A stretch of 64,000 bases of DNA, from assembly GCA_022829145.1 (NCBI GenBank), contig CM040743.1, forward strand, positions 6,112,646-6,176,645, in the 5' to 3' direction. This stretch comes from Albula goreensis. Its lineage: Eukaryota; Chordata; Actinopteri; Albuliformes; Albulidae. The notes below the pieces were generated by a model that did not search any database, was not told where the DNA came from, and saw only the letters and a program-made list of their open reading frames with translations. The position numbers and the translations under genes are program-made. Below are positions 24,717 through 38,085 of this stretch, one piece after another. Positions within the stretch are counted from its first letter, which is position 1. Each line of letters opens with the position of its first letter.

Positions 24717-25814
24717 TCTGAGCATCCCCTGGGGATTGCCTCACCTGAGTTCTCCACTACAGAGAGAAGGCTCATAATTAATCAAGCTGTGTTGCAGTTT
24801 TAGTAATGAAATTAAAGTGGAATTACTCTATGTCATCATGTTGTTAGTGAAAGAGAAAGTGAGAGAGAGAGGTAGGGGGAGTCTGGCAGAAACTTTACGA
24901 ACCCACAACTACATCTGCTCTAGGGTCAGGTACTGCTTACCAGGTAAGCATCGGACTTGTCACTCAATCAACAAGTATAAGACTGCAGAATGTATACTGT
25001 TTTGTTGTTCTTGTTGCTAATGTTATCCTTTTTAAAACGCCATTTTAATAAAATGAAGGAAATGGTATGGCACATTCCAGTCTGTACACTACATGTTGGG
25101 AGGTTCAAAGGCAAAGGTGATAGAGGTTTGGATTTTGAAAGCATGCTTGATGCACAGCAGAAATGCCACTTTCTCACTGCCGGCACCATGACTTCACGTG
25201 TCTGCAGTGTGAACTGGGCCCAAGGGATGCCAGCAGTTCTGCCTGGCACTCTCTACTTTGTCTGCTGCGGGGGCTGGGGTTAAACCGATTTCAGCTCAGT
25301 CACCCCCGGGCACTGACCCAAAAATTCATTTCATGAATTTCATGTTATTTCATATTGTTCTAATGATGATTTTTTTTTCTCCGATGAATGACCTGAGTGA
25401 ATGAGCTTCGGGTCATGAGTTTAGTTTCCTGAATTGGCTGGGCTGAAAAGGAAATTGACCACAGCTATAGAACAAAAGATGTGCCTGTATTTGGGCCCTG
25501 GTTTGCCACCAAATTCATAGCATAGTGATAAATGAATTTAATTATTTATTTTACTATTGGAACAGTATTTACTTGAAAATCCAGATTTGAGTGGTATTTG
25601 TTGCAGGGCAAAGTCCATTTTATAGCAGTCTGGAAATTAATTGGTGTAGTCTCATAACAGTTGCCTTATTCTTGCGTGAAACTATTGCCACATGGTTATA
25701 TAATATACAGGGCAGCAGTTGCTCAAGGTGAAAGTTGAAAGGAAAAAACAAACAGTTGCCTTGTTTATTTGACTTTGAAAAAACACTCTTCCCCGAGTCT
25801 GTGTGCATGTAGTA

Positions 25815-25950
25815 TGTGATTTCCCCCAAACACATTGAGTCAGTTGTGATGTCACTGAAACCCATCAAATCACTTTTGTGATGTCACACAAACACAAAAA
25901 GTCATCTGTGATGTCACAAAAAACACTTCAGGTCATTTGTGAGGTCATGC
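25815..25950. repeat. five-copy ~31-bp minisatellite with CRE-like motifs
   Basis: TGTGATGTCAC occurs exactly at 25845, 25877 and 25907. Decayed copies lie at 25815 (TGTGATTTCCC) and 25939 (TGTGAGGTCAT). The spacings are 30, 32, 30 and 32 bases. Each intact unit contains TGATGTCA, one base away from the CRE TGACGTCA. The remainder of each unit is A/C-rich and also recognisably repeated. Confidence 0.8.
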
Positions 25951-26123
25951 ATTCCCTTAGTGCACAGTTACCATTTGAAGCATGTAGGCCTATCAAGCCC
26001 TGACACTCTGTAGTAAGGTAGTTTTAATGTTTAGTTTGTTTGGTCCTTATTTAGCTGTTACACATTCAGTGACAATTTATCAAAATTATATTTCAGTTGG
26101 ATTACCACCCATACTAACTAGAT

Positions 26124-26323
26124 CAGGGGTGCATAACTCCCATCCTTGTGGGCCGGTCGTACGCCTGTCTTTTTGTGTTTCAGCACTTAAGTGCCCAATT
26201 TAATTAGTCATTTATTTGCTGGAGAGGATACACGCCTGGTTTCCAAGGTCTAAATTGGCTGTTGATTGAATGGGAACCACAAAAGCCTATACAGCCCTCA
26301 ATGACTGGAGTACAGCACCCCTG
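26124..26323. mobile_element. hAT-like MITE, 200 bp
   Basis: The ends are CAGGGGTGCATAACTCC and GGAGTACAGCACCCCTG, which are imperfect terminal inverted repeats. The flanking octamers AACTAGAT (26116-26123) and AAATAGAT (26324-26331) differ at one base and make an 8-bp target duplication, the size hAT transposases leave. There is no coding capacity, so it is non-autonomous. Elements starting CAGGGGTG are common in fish (from memory). Confidence 0.75.
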
Positions 26324-29000
26324 AAATAGATGGACAGAGTGGCACAAGGGATTCTGGGTAATGAATGCTTTTGTCCAGCTTCTGTCAAAAGCATAAAAGA
26401 ATGTTTATGCCACTTGTTTATTAATTGTTCAAACAGCTCTGCCAGTACAGCGAATATGAATGCCTTCTTTGATTGAACGCCTAGAGCAAGACCAGACAGA
26501 CGGCTATCTCTGTGTACAGTGCAAGGGTTTTAATGAAAAGAACACACATGATGCATTGATTTGTAAATATGAAGTTGATGAGTATGTCTTATGTGCCCCT
26601 ACGGGCTGGGCATCATGTGGCAGAAGGCACACGGGCTCCATTTAAGAGTCCAAGTCCTTGGCACGATCATTAAAAAAAAGACCTTTGTATGTTGAATAAT
26701 TAGCTCAGCATGCTTTGTCTGTGTCAGGGTAAAGTTCATTTTGTATCAGTTTGGAGTGTTAACTAGCCATCGCTAACCACATAACCTTCACATTGATTTG
26801 TTGTAAATCTGGGGACTCTTTTTTTGATATAACCACAGCAGTAATTATTCAAGGGTATGAATTCCATTTTCACTGCCCTCACACGATAAATGAGGACCAC
26901 TAAAACCGGGCCTGCTAATAATATTCATATAATTAATGAAGTTCATTCATTTACACATTCATTTATCAATTTATTCAGCCATTCATTGGCACAGCTCTGT
27001 ACCTCTGCCTGATCTTTGGACACAGGGCATGCACTTAACCCCCCCCCCCCGCCCCCACCCAACAATTGAGTGATGCAAACACAAGCAAACAAAAGCACTT
27101 GACTGTGCTCTTACATTAGGGGTTGTCACGGAGACGGATAAACACAAACAGGAGTAACAAGCAACTGTTATGTTCTTAACTTTGTAAACAAGCTCTCTAA
27201 ATAAACCAAAAGCCCTGCTCTTTGTAGTGACTAAGGGTTTGTATTTTTTTAATCAGGCAATGTGGAGTTTCACGGCAGAAATCGCTTTCACTCCAACTTC
27301 TGGAACTCGTCGCCTGCTCAGTCATGCCTGTTCGAATGCGTCCATCCTGAAATGTCTCCTCTTGTAAACCGTGGTGGATCCGCATCATAGGTCAAAGGTC
27401 ATTCTGCTCATGAGCTTCTTGCTCAAGGCCGAGACGTTCTCCTAAAAGACAAGTCGCACACACGCTACAGCTGTGGGACGCTGCCTTGTCGTCTGTGAGA
27501 CAAGACAAACCTTTCATGGTTTATTACTCGTTCAGTTTGGTGCATGTGTTGTGCGTGTTGTTGTCTTTTTTTTTCCTGTCATGGCTGCTCAAGCTGCTTC
27601 CGCTAAAGACCACTCGGTCGCTCAGTCCTGGCTGAACGTGGATCAAACACATCAGAGACTCTGTGGTCCACCGCTCTCACCAGAACTGCGTCATTGTGGC
27701 CCCAACGGTTAATTGCAACTCAAAACACAGAGAGGCTTTCAGCAAACGCTGCAGGGCCTCCTGTGCTAAAGCTTCTGCCGAGTCACAAGCATGAACTGCA
27801 GACGGACGGACCTTTTTCTCGCTTTCAGCTGTCACAAAAACAACTCCCAACTGCAGCTACCCCAAAGTAACACAGCCATACACAAAAAATGAAACATGGA
27901 TATTATTATGATTAGTATTATTATTATAACAGAAATGCCAGAAACATCAGTAGACCAATGCAGACAGACTGTGTAAACTGTGTCTCGGTAGACTCGTGTG
28001 TGTCCGTAGTGAGCGGTTTTTTACGCAGTTTTGTCGGGTCCGGCCCTGGTGGGGGCTTGGTGAGCCCTGCCCCGTGGGCGATCTCGCCAGACTAAGGGAC
28101 TGGTAAATCAGAAAGACGTGAGGCGTAATTACAGTCCACTAGCAGCTGGGCCGCAGCCCCCCGCTCCGAGATTAGTCTAAGACTCCAGAATGCCCTCAAT
28201 CAACGCAGGGGAGGGGGCTTTAAACGGGGGGAATAAGGAAAGTAAAATCCCGTTTTAATTGATGTTGCCTGTCGGGAGTCGTAATGCGCCATGCCTTGGA
28301 ATGCCAGCAATGTTTAGTTTTGCGGGGTGCTTCAAATGGACTCACAGATTTGATTGATGTTGCAGGACTCTCGTCTCGGTTGCCAGAGGGCTTGTTTTTT
28401 TTATGAGCAGAACCCAGGCAGCGGCCTAGCTGGGCTAGCCCTCAGAGTACTTGTGGTTCAGCTTACCAATGACTCCAGACTGGGGCAAATAAATATATCT
28501 TTTTTGGTGACAACGTGCTTTGTCTGTGGTTTGTTTGCTGGAGATGACCAGATGCAGGGCCATCCGGGTTTTGCGCCTGCGACAATCAGGCCATTTGTAC
28601 AACTTCGCCAGCGGCCCGCTGTTCTCCGCCCCTAGCCGTTGAGACAGACTGTGGCCAAAATGAGCCATCAAGTCGCCGGGAGATGGTAATTTATCAAGCT
28701 TGTTCCCTGCTGCTGTCCCTTCCTCGTACAATGAGAGGGGTCTTCAGGATCAGACCGTCTCGTCGTCCCTCTACTCGATCATCGTATGGATCAACACTCG
28801 GTTGGGCCGAGCTTTCGTCTCCCCGTGTTGTTCTGTGACGTTCATGTGCCGAACATCGATATCCCACATAATGTTTGGACCCATCCCTTCTCTGTCGACC
28901 ATCCCTCATCTATCTTTTACTTTTTTAGAATCTATATCTCTACCAAATCCCACCCAACCTCCCCACACCCCCCTTCAACGGACAGCTCTATTTAAGTATT

Positions 29001-29136
29001 GGGGCAGTAGTGTAGTGTAACAGTTAAGGAACTGGGTTATGGAACTCAGACGTTGCAGGGTCCATTCCCAGGCAGGGCATCACCTCCATTCCTGCAAGCA
29101 AGGTGCTTAACCTTCAACAAAGTATCCAGCTTAAGT
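29001..29136 (+). repeat. tRNA-derived SINE
   Basis: 'ggggcagtagtgtagtgtaa' and 'cagttaaggaactgggtta' match the heads of the copies at 52338 and 61848. 'gcagggtccattcccaggca' is a decayed B box. 'gcaaggtgcttaacc' matches the body. Confidence 0.65.
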
Positions 29137-32100
29137 TATAAGTTAAAAAACGTGTCATGCGTTTAATTCTCTCTGGATTGTAGTGTTTGTTAAACTGAGA
29201 AACGTAAATGTTAACAGAAACCTGGCATTGTAGCATTTCTCAGGGACCGTCACATGCGACAATGTTGTTCCCACAGGAGGAAGGAAGTGTACCAGTCAAG
29301 TAATTAAGACCATAATTACACTGGCCATGGCTGTGGTGTGATGTGGGAATGCTCACCAGCGGGGCCTGTCCTGTTCATTGGGGGTGGGGGCGTTTCTGTG
29401 TATGTTCTGTGTTCCTCTGTCCCTCTGTGGCTTGATGGACTGGCTCTGCTTCCTGTCGTCGCCCCCCCCAGGTCTCGCCGTGGCGACGGGCTCCGCAGAC
29501 AGCCGAGAGGCTGACCCTGGTCTGAACCGGGTTGGGCCGTGGGGGGCTGCCCACAGCTGGGCCGGCGCTTGCGCTGTCGTCCCAAAACGGACAGAACAAG
29601 CAGGGAGTGCAAAGTGACTGCGTTTTGTTGTACGGAGCGAGACATGCTTTCCATTCACACAAAGGATTGAGCTGTAGCTCATTGTAGATAAACCCGTTGC
29701 AGAGTTCAAGACGCTTCCTTCTTTCCTTCACAAGAACTCTAGCTTGTGAAGAATCACGCACACGATCGAAAATGGCAGGCTAAGACTGAAATAGCCCTGC
29801 CGGTAGGGACTGCCTGGCACGATACCCTCCCAAACCCAAAGTTTCTCCGTGACCGTTCATTCATGATTCATTTGTGATTCATTCATGCCGTGAGATGCGA
29901 AATCTGCAACCGCTCAAGAATCACAAACCGCAGTGTCAGAATGGAGCCGGGAACACTGATAGAAACAGCGCTGCGATGGATATAGAAAAAATATGCCCAA
30001 AGTCAATGGAAAAAGAACCACCTGGGTAACACATTCATGGAAACACTGAGATTTTATTTGTATTAATTTATTATTTAATAATTTACCCTCTGCATGTATT
30101 ATCTCAGCCTGGGACCTGATGAAACATACTGTAAAAAAAAGAAGGACCCCTCTCGCTGTCTTTGTGCTCTGAATGAAACAATTTGAGCGCATTGTGTGAG
30201 TCCTGTGAAGGACAGGGAGGGTAAAGCTGTAAGACTGGCTGTGCTTGGCTGGGTCTGCCTCTGACTAACACCTTCCTGCAGAGGAGGGATTGGACACATC
30301 TGAGATGCAGAGAAAGAGAAAAGGGATAGCTATATAGATAGACAGACAGAAAGACTGGATTCTTCACACAGAGGGCCCATAAACTTGCTGGCTCTTTCTC
30401 TCCCACTCATTTTTCTGTTTTACTTCGGTCAAAGTTTTCTTATGCTTTGCAAAAAACGTGCAAGTTCCAAAGTACAACAGAGCTCTGAAAACATAACTCC
30501 ACCAATAAAAATTTGATAGCAGTGACCGGATTATATTTTTGTCTGTTTATACAAAATCGTCCACTCTCAGATAAATAAACTGTTGGCTATCTGATATTCA
30601 CACATATTTTTACACCTGCAAGGAGTATTATCAATAACCCTTTAATAATAGAAGTTCTGTGAAGTATTAAATATGTTTGTCATGTTTTAGTCATATATGT
30701 GCACATTTTAAATGTACAGAGACATGCAAGAAGTAAATAGAAACCCTTAGTTTTAACACTGTTGTTGTCTGTTTACTTCTTGCATGTTTCTGTATATGAA
30801 AGCATAGGTATTATAAGTGTATGAAAGACCGTATTTAAGAATACTGGAGCTCTTAACGGTTAACCCCTCTTACAGGAACGAAATAGTTTCAATAAATTAT
30901 AATAAGCTCATTTCTGTAACAGCAAACTCTTTCTGGAGGTCAAACAAAATACCTCTTTCAAAGGTAAATAAATGTCAGATTATGGGCTAACGTGCTAAAT
31001 GTGTGAGCGCTCATGCATGCAGAATGGAAGGGCTCTGATCTGAACAGCTGAAGGCCGGGCACATTCTGATGTTTCTGTAGCTTAGCGCCCAAATTGCTCT
31101 CAGATGCTTTCCTTGCTTCCTCTGCCATGTTCACATTAAAATATCCACCTCCGTGCTGGCTACGGTGCGCGATCCCTGTATATTTTACCATGGATTACGA
31201 GCAATTGTTCTGTAATTATTCTAAGTGTCCCTGTCCTTTTTGTTGCCATTGGATTGAAATGCATCACTGTTTGAGGTAGGCACACAGTGATCGTGTGTGT
31301 TCTTTCACTACCCTCTCGCTAATGTTGACAAAAGATCAAGCTAATTTCCCACTGTCTATCCTGGTAGCCTACCTGACAGAAATGTAATGCCGACCAAAAT
31401 CTCAGTTCTGTATTTTGTTTTTTGAGGTGTTTTCTGCTGTGTCCAACATTCCTGACTAAGACATTGTCAAAAGAAAAGACTAAAAAATTCATGGAGCTGG
31501 CTAGCGCTCAGCTCGAGGAGGACACAACATCAAACAGTACATCAGCTGAGAATCTTTCTGTATTTCAAGGCCTTTTGCTTTAGCATCGCAAGCAAGAAAT
31601 TTAGGCTAACATCAAACACAGCTTTCATTTTCCAAACAGTAGGAGACTCAGTTGAGCATTTTCTGGCGCATTGCGAATGCAGAATCGGTCACTGATGGGG
31701 ATTAGCACAGGAAAACATGGGGCTGTCAGACCTCTGGGGCGGCTTTTTGATCTGTCTGTCCTCCTATGTGTCGCACTGAGACATCTCTGTGTGTAAAAGA
31801 GACAGAGGCACTGGCTGGACACAAACGCTTAAATTAATTAGCAGTGATCATTCAGATCACCATAATTTCATGGGCATTGAAACCCCAATTTATGCCATAT
31901 CCTTTTCTGTGAATGGTAGTCACCTCTCAATAAAAGGCAATGCTAGAATGAGGACCAATCAGTTACTTGAATGAATTAGACCAAGTATGACGATTTATCT
32001 TGTATCTATCTAACTTGTGAAGTATATTCTGTCATTTGTAAGACTACATGAACGTGGTTGACACGTAGGTGGCATTGGTGAATGATGAGCCGTACCCTTC

Positions 32101-33654
32101 TGACATGAATCTGTAAATATATCCCTTGCTTGCTGAGACATTGTCTTAAGTTTTTGGACTTTCGAGGTTTAGACAAATAAGGTATAAAATGCATTGTGCA
32201 AGACACTCTAGTGGGTTAACATAAGACATGACCTTAAAGAATTAAAATAGAAAACGTTTTTTGATAATAACTCAACAATATTCGCAAAGGTGAATTGTCC
32301 CTAATGGCAATCTTTTAGCTAAGTATTTGGTTCCATATTTGTTGATCACTTTTTGAGCATAGGTCTGTGTTTTAACAGAGAGTTGAAGGTGGGCAAGATC
32401 ATCTCCGTGTCAGGTAAAGGTCAGGGAAAGGTCACCAGTCGCGTGAGAGGCTCTCGCTCATCTGGGCGTTTTTCAGCCTCGGCAAAGCCAGAGCTTTGGG
32501 GCCGGGCTGCCTGGAATCAAAGCGATAGCGGCTCTTGCTCTCTGGACTGTTTTCCTTTTTTTTTGTTTTTGTTTTTTTTTTTTTGTTAAAAACTGTGTAA
32601 TGAAGTCACAGTTTAGGCCTGCTCATTCCTTTCACCCGTCAAAATAGCTGACGCGAGGCGATTACAAGCCCAAAAAGGCCTCAGGGCTTAAAGTTTTTTC
32701 TTTTCTTTTCTTTTTTTTTTTTTGGGGGTCTAATTAATGTCACATGTTGAAGGAAAGAACACTTCGCTCTGGTGAGGTTTGTCCCCCTCAGGCTCAGAAA
32801 ATCAAGACAAGGCAGCCGCGGAACTCGTACGAACGTTAACGATGTTAAACTTTGGCCTAAGTGACAACCGCTTAATGGTTTCACTTAGCGATCTGCTAGG
32901 CGCGGCTCTCCCTGACGGCTGACAAACGGGCCTTTTTTCTTACCTTCTCCCCCCCATCTCGCCCTTCCTCTTGTCTCGTTCCCATCCTCGGACACTTGTT
33001 TGGTCTTTCCCCCAGAATGCTGTTTTTTTAACCCCTGAGATATTTTGGAAACGTTAGGAGAGAACTGCTTAAAGCAACGGTTTTAGTTTCGGGTTCCAGG
33101 CCGTTTCTGGAGAAAGAAACACTCCAGCTGACCCTGCTAGGACATGACACCAAAACACACTCACACACACAGAAAACCACACAAAAAATGGAAGTGAATC
33201 TTGCTCTTTTTACCATTTGAAAGCACTACACTATCACTTAGCAACACATTTTTAGCCATCAGGTGAATGTCCCTCACCAGCCTTGCTACATCTGTAAAAT
33301 TCAAGTATCTGCAATCATACATCATGAAAATAAACACTTACGCCGTGTATTGCCTTCACCTCAGGCTCCAAGTCCCTCTCTGAGATTGCCATAGGGAAAA
33401 CATTACATAGCACTCGTATGTTGAATCATATGTTTTTCTCTTCCCTATAAAATTATAACAAATCGCTTTTGGCTCCCACCTTACCTTGCTTTCTCAGTTA
33501 CACTATATTCACTCAGCGTCTCACTGACGCTAAATTTAGATTGTGTTATACAGCTGGGACTACCTTTGCAGGGTCTAGGGCTAGGCTGTCCCATCAGAAA
33601 TACATTTATTTAGAGGGTGATGCAGAGATCATGATGGACTGAATTACTCTCCCC

Positions 33655-33700
33655 CCTCTCTCTCTCTCTCTCTCTCTCTGTCTTTCTCGTTCTCTCTCTC
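33655..33700. repeat. (TC)n microsatellite
   Basis: A nearly pure run of TC dinucleotides in intron 2. Confidence 0.9.
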
Positions 33701-33873
33701 TGTTTAATTTCCCCTCAGGATTGACTGTGCATTTCCTGGTTATTTTTTCCGGAGCCCTGTCGTGCAGTTGGATTTGGCTGCAGTTCGCATGGGCCAGGGC
33801 GGTCTCACTTAAATCTGCTTAAGCTTGTACCAGGACATGGGGCCATCCCAGTCTGCCCCAGCTGTGCTACTGC

Positions 33874-33949
33874 GTTGCATTATGTTGTATTACCAAACGG
33901 AATCATGTACAGTTGCAATACGGTGCATTACCAAACAGAATCGCATACA
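33874..33949. repeat. imperfect 38-bp tandem duplication
   Basis: 'ttgtattaccaaacggaatc' and 'gtgcattaccaaacagaatc' are the matching cores of two adjacent units that start with GTTGCA at 33874 and 33912. The pair abuts the hairpin at 33950. Confidence 0.65.
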
Positions 33950-33997
33950 TTAACTGTATTGACGCACAAAATTACAGTTGTGCGTCAATACAGTTAA
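33950..33997. repeat. perfect 20-bp inverted repeat with 8-nt loop
   Basis: TTAACTGTATTGACGCACAA (33950-33969) is exactly complementary to TTGTGCGTCAATACAGTTAA (33978-33997). The loop is AATTACAG. Pairing does not extend beyond the 20 bp, so it is short for a vertebrate microRNA precursor. Confidence 0.95.
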
Positions 33998-36573
33998 AAG
34001 GGAATTTAAACTTCCAAAGAGAAGGCAGTACAGCTGCTGAGTCTTTGCTTGTGGGTGTGTATGAGAGGCTCTCATCTTTTTTAGGCGCCTGCGAACGTCT
34101 GCAAGTAGCTGCAGCATGGGGACCCGATGAATGAAAACAGATGAATTTGCGTGAGCTCTGAATGAAAGACCAAGAAGATCATAAGTACATCTAAATCTGT
34201 CGTGCCTCTGCTAAAAATGAACCATTTTAATCTCAATGGCAGATCTAGAACGGGGTGTGGGTCTACACAATTGCAGTTTTCACCTACGCATTTTTAGTGT
34301 GTTAGCAGTAACTGGCTGATGTGAAACCAGGAAACTATGATTTATGCCAAAGAAAGCTACATCTATTGGTTGGATGAAGCAAATTTTAAAAAATTACCTC
34401 ATTTTTGCGCATATACAGGTACCTGTAAACCTTAAATGACAGGACAACTGTATTCATCTGAAATTGAGTCACATGGGAGGCGGAGACGCTCATGGCTATG
34501 TGGAACACAAAGACTAAATTAGCCTCAGTACACTGTTTGGAAAAGGAAGTTCGATCTTCAAAACAGTGACTTTAGGTTGTATTTGTCTGCTGTGCTTGGG
34601 TTGGAGGAAGTATGAAGAACATACTTCATACTTCATACTTCATGGCACGACCAACCATTCCTATGTCCTCATTGTTTTTGCTCATCTGAGCTATGTTGAA
34701 ATAGGGACCGCTGAGGTGTTCTGGACTGTCCCACCGCTGTAGAGAGCCTGGAGGAGCAGGCTGCAGGGGAGCCGTGGGCCCATCCTGCCTCTCCCCGTTG
34801 TGTTTCTCCGGGCCTGGACCGTGGGAGAATAACAGAGCACCCCCCCCACCCCCAGCCCCATACCGCGTTCGCAGCTCGTAAACGGTCGGACTACTGTTAA
34901 ACACCCCGGTGCGGGATTAACCCCTCGTCTCGGTTACTGCGGTGGGATTAACGATGGATCCGCATGGTTGCCGCCAAAAGTGGGGGGGCGGGGGTTGAGG
35001 GCAGGCTGGTGGGTGGGTATGGGACCGGGCTGGCAGGTCTGGGCATCCTGCCGAGGCAGATCGAGGAGGTGAAATGAGCCGCGGGCCAGGTTTTTTTTCC
35101 CATAATGCCTTCCAGATGAAGGGGGCCCATGTGACTCCTTAAGCGAGTGAGACTGGGTCTGTGGCGGGGGGGAGGGGCCATTAAACCTGTTCCTTCAATA
35201 AGTTACCAAGCCCGCCCCCCTCCCCAAGCTTGGGCCTTTTGCTGTCCACATTGTCTTTGATTGATAAATCTCTCATTATTACACCATCCACGCGCAAACA
35301 AAACACACTGAAAACAAGATCCCTCCATTTTACATAAGGTTAATAAGGGTGCCCTGATTGTCCATTGGTGGGAAAGTTAGTCTTTTCTTCTCAGGTATAA
35401 TAAAGGAAAGCAAATTGAAAGATTCCATGACTAAGCCCTATTGTTGCATTGCACCATGTGTTATTTTTGTTTTGTTTTTTTGTTCTTTTTGTTATTTTAA
35501 TGACGAATGAGTCAGCTATTGGTCCCTCACAAATCATGTGTTTTCCTTGGCGTTTTTTCAAGGTTATCTGTCTCCAGAGTGTTTGTGCGCTGAAAAGGAA
35601 GTGCGACAGGCTTTGCTGGCATCGTGTTGTGTATCTTGGAACACCTCAGGGCTGCCTGTCAAAAGGGACGCGTTTCCCTGGGGAATGTTTTCAGTGCGAC
35701 ACACTGAGGTGAATGGCTGTAGATGTTTTCAGTGAGAGATTGATTCTTTGTCTGTCTCTGACAGTCAACTGGGGCACTGCAAAAGTGTGCTCACATCGGC
35801 ATGGATGATATGATTATTAATTAATAATAATCATTATTGGGTTTTTCTCGATATTAATAACTACCACAATATTGTTTCATATCAATATGCAAAACTTAAT
35901 TTTTCAGCTACTCAGAATGGTAATTACAGATGTCCAGTCAACAAGGAATTCAGAAATTTTCAATTATTAAGATCTCATAAATATTTTGGATCTCGTTCTG
36001 AGAGGAAAGTGGCACACATTTTGTTTTTGAACCTGATTTTAGGCAGAAAGATGGATACCATGAAATCGCAATTTGAATATTATCACATCATGATAAGTTT
36101 GGAATTTGGTGAATGATAATATTTTTTGTATCACCCAACGCTACACATACTTTATCTCCGTCGCTGCAGAGAAGAGCACAACTTGGCCGAATCCTTACCT
36201 CTGCAGATTTGAGAGAACCTTTCGGCTGATCGAGTTTTCTGGGTGCATGTGGCCTGGAGCACTCAGTGACGTGGCGCACACGCTGACAAGCATGTTTTGT
36301 GTCAAAGTTCATGCGTTCCTGATACCCTTGATGTTTTCCCTGTCAGCCAGTGAGAAAGTGCAAAAAAAGAGAGAGATCAGACCGTTTCTCGGCAGCTATG
36401 AATAGAGCAGTGTTTTAATCTTGAGATCAAGAGATCTTGGTTCAGTCTGTCGTTACGCTCGGGAAAATAACGCCATTGACTGTAAAATTCCACAGTAAAT
36501 GTACCATGATAAAAATGTATGTAAAACAGTGGCCAGGCTTTTAGCACGGAAGAACTCACTGATCAGGGAACGC

Positions 36574-36576
<3 letters not shown>

Positions 36577-36611
<35 letters not shown>
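36577..36611. repeat. (GA)n microsatellite
   Basis: A pure GA dinucleotide run in intron 2. Confidence 0.95.
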
Positions 36612-36613
<2 letters not shown>

Positions 36614-38055
36614 TTTATTTGTGCAAGCCAATGGTCTCTGTTGCCACAGCTGCCTAGGGGAAGGAAAGGGAGTTGTGACAAGCGGTTAGCGTGACAAAGG
36701 GTCGAGATTACCAGCGAGGACTGTAGATGCGCAAAAAACAATAAACCAGAGCCAAAGTCATGATTATGATGAACTGATAATTGTAAGGGGTGGGGTGGGG
36801 TTGCTAAGCAATTCGCATAAATATATTTAACAGACTACTTTCAGTTTCATAACAGTTAGCTCATGTTGGGAAATATTTCACCCTTTTCCCTCCATGTCTC
36901 GACCCCAATTACTCCTCATACTAGTGATCTGTCAAACAGCTAAGTTCAAAGTGTAGGCCATAATTCTTGTCACGAGGGAGAGAGGCGTACGAACGTGAGA
37001 GAGGTCACGCTGTAGGAGAGGTGACATAGCCTGGAGTAGACAGCATTACAGGTATTTATCATTGAATAATTGCAAATACTCACTGTTTTTTTTTTATTAC
37101 ATATAACATTTATTAAAATGAAAGTGACCAATGGTAGGGATATTACAAAACACATCACCATGACACACACTGTGCTGGCACTTGTATTGTGAGGATATTC
37201 ATAAACAATGAGTGTGATTGGATTGCACTGTGGGAGGGACAGCCCTAAGAGACAAAATCGACTGAACTGAAATGGAGTGGACACCCAACATTGATTTGTC
37301 CAGGGGAGTCTGTGATTGACAGCGCATGGGAGCTCCGCCCACCGTGGGGCGGTCATGTGACCGTGGGGCCTTGCTCGCTGTCCTGGTCTCTGCTGCACAG
37401 CGAACGCCCCACTCCTCTCCACAGTCTCCTATGGCAGCTTTCAATCAAGGACGGCACAGGGATTAACTACAGTGGGTGGTTGAGTGGGTCAATACTCCTT
37501 CATCAGTGCTGGTCACATGACACTCGAGGAGACAGTGGGGGTTTGGGGGAGGGGGGGGGGCTGGATTGTGAGGGAGAACATGACATCATTCAACAAAGAA
37601 AAAAAAGGGAGAAGAAGCCAATGGTGTGAGTGAAGTCAGCCCTGCCACCTGGCCTCTCTAGGGAACCTGTGGATAGACAGACAGGCCCACCACTACGCAT
37701 ACCGCAGAGAGCTGACCCAGGATCAGTCCGCCGCCCACCCTCTTTCCCACCCCCTCCGCTCAGACTGAACCCTCCAGTCGCTTTGTGTAAATTTGCGGGC
37801 GCTGATCCAGAAACAGTGTTTGGGGGGGATCGGAATCAATTTCACACCTCCTGCTGTCACAAACCCCATGTCTAACTGCGCCCCCCCCTCCCCCTACCCC
37901 CACCGCTACCGTCAAGCTCAGCATGGTTCCTCATTGTTATGTGTGTTACGTCTGCTGTCTCTACCCTTCATTTCCATCTTCTTTCTCATGTACTGTAAAT
38001 CTCAGTGAGCTTTTATTTCATTTTCTTTTTTTTTTTAAAGGAAACGGCTCCTCTG

Positions 38056-38085
38056 TGGTGGGGGGTGGGGTGGGGGTGGGTGGGA
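38056..38085 (+). repeat. G-quadruplex-prone tract
   Basis: Five runs of three or more G separated by single T bases (pattern GGGGGTGGGGTGGGGGTGGG). This is a strong G4 motif on the sense strand of intron 2. Confidence 0.75.

Noticed and set aside
26460..26645. 61-codon frame with two Cys pairs, zinc-ribbon-like at first glance
   Set aside because: The cysteine spacing does not fit a known fold and no splice sites flank it.
29353..29761. Three overlapping - strand frames of 112-128 codons
   Set aside because: All three frames being open together reflects GC-rich composition; no domain is visible.
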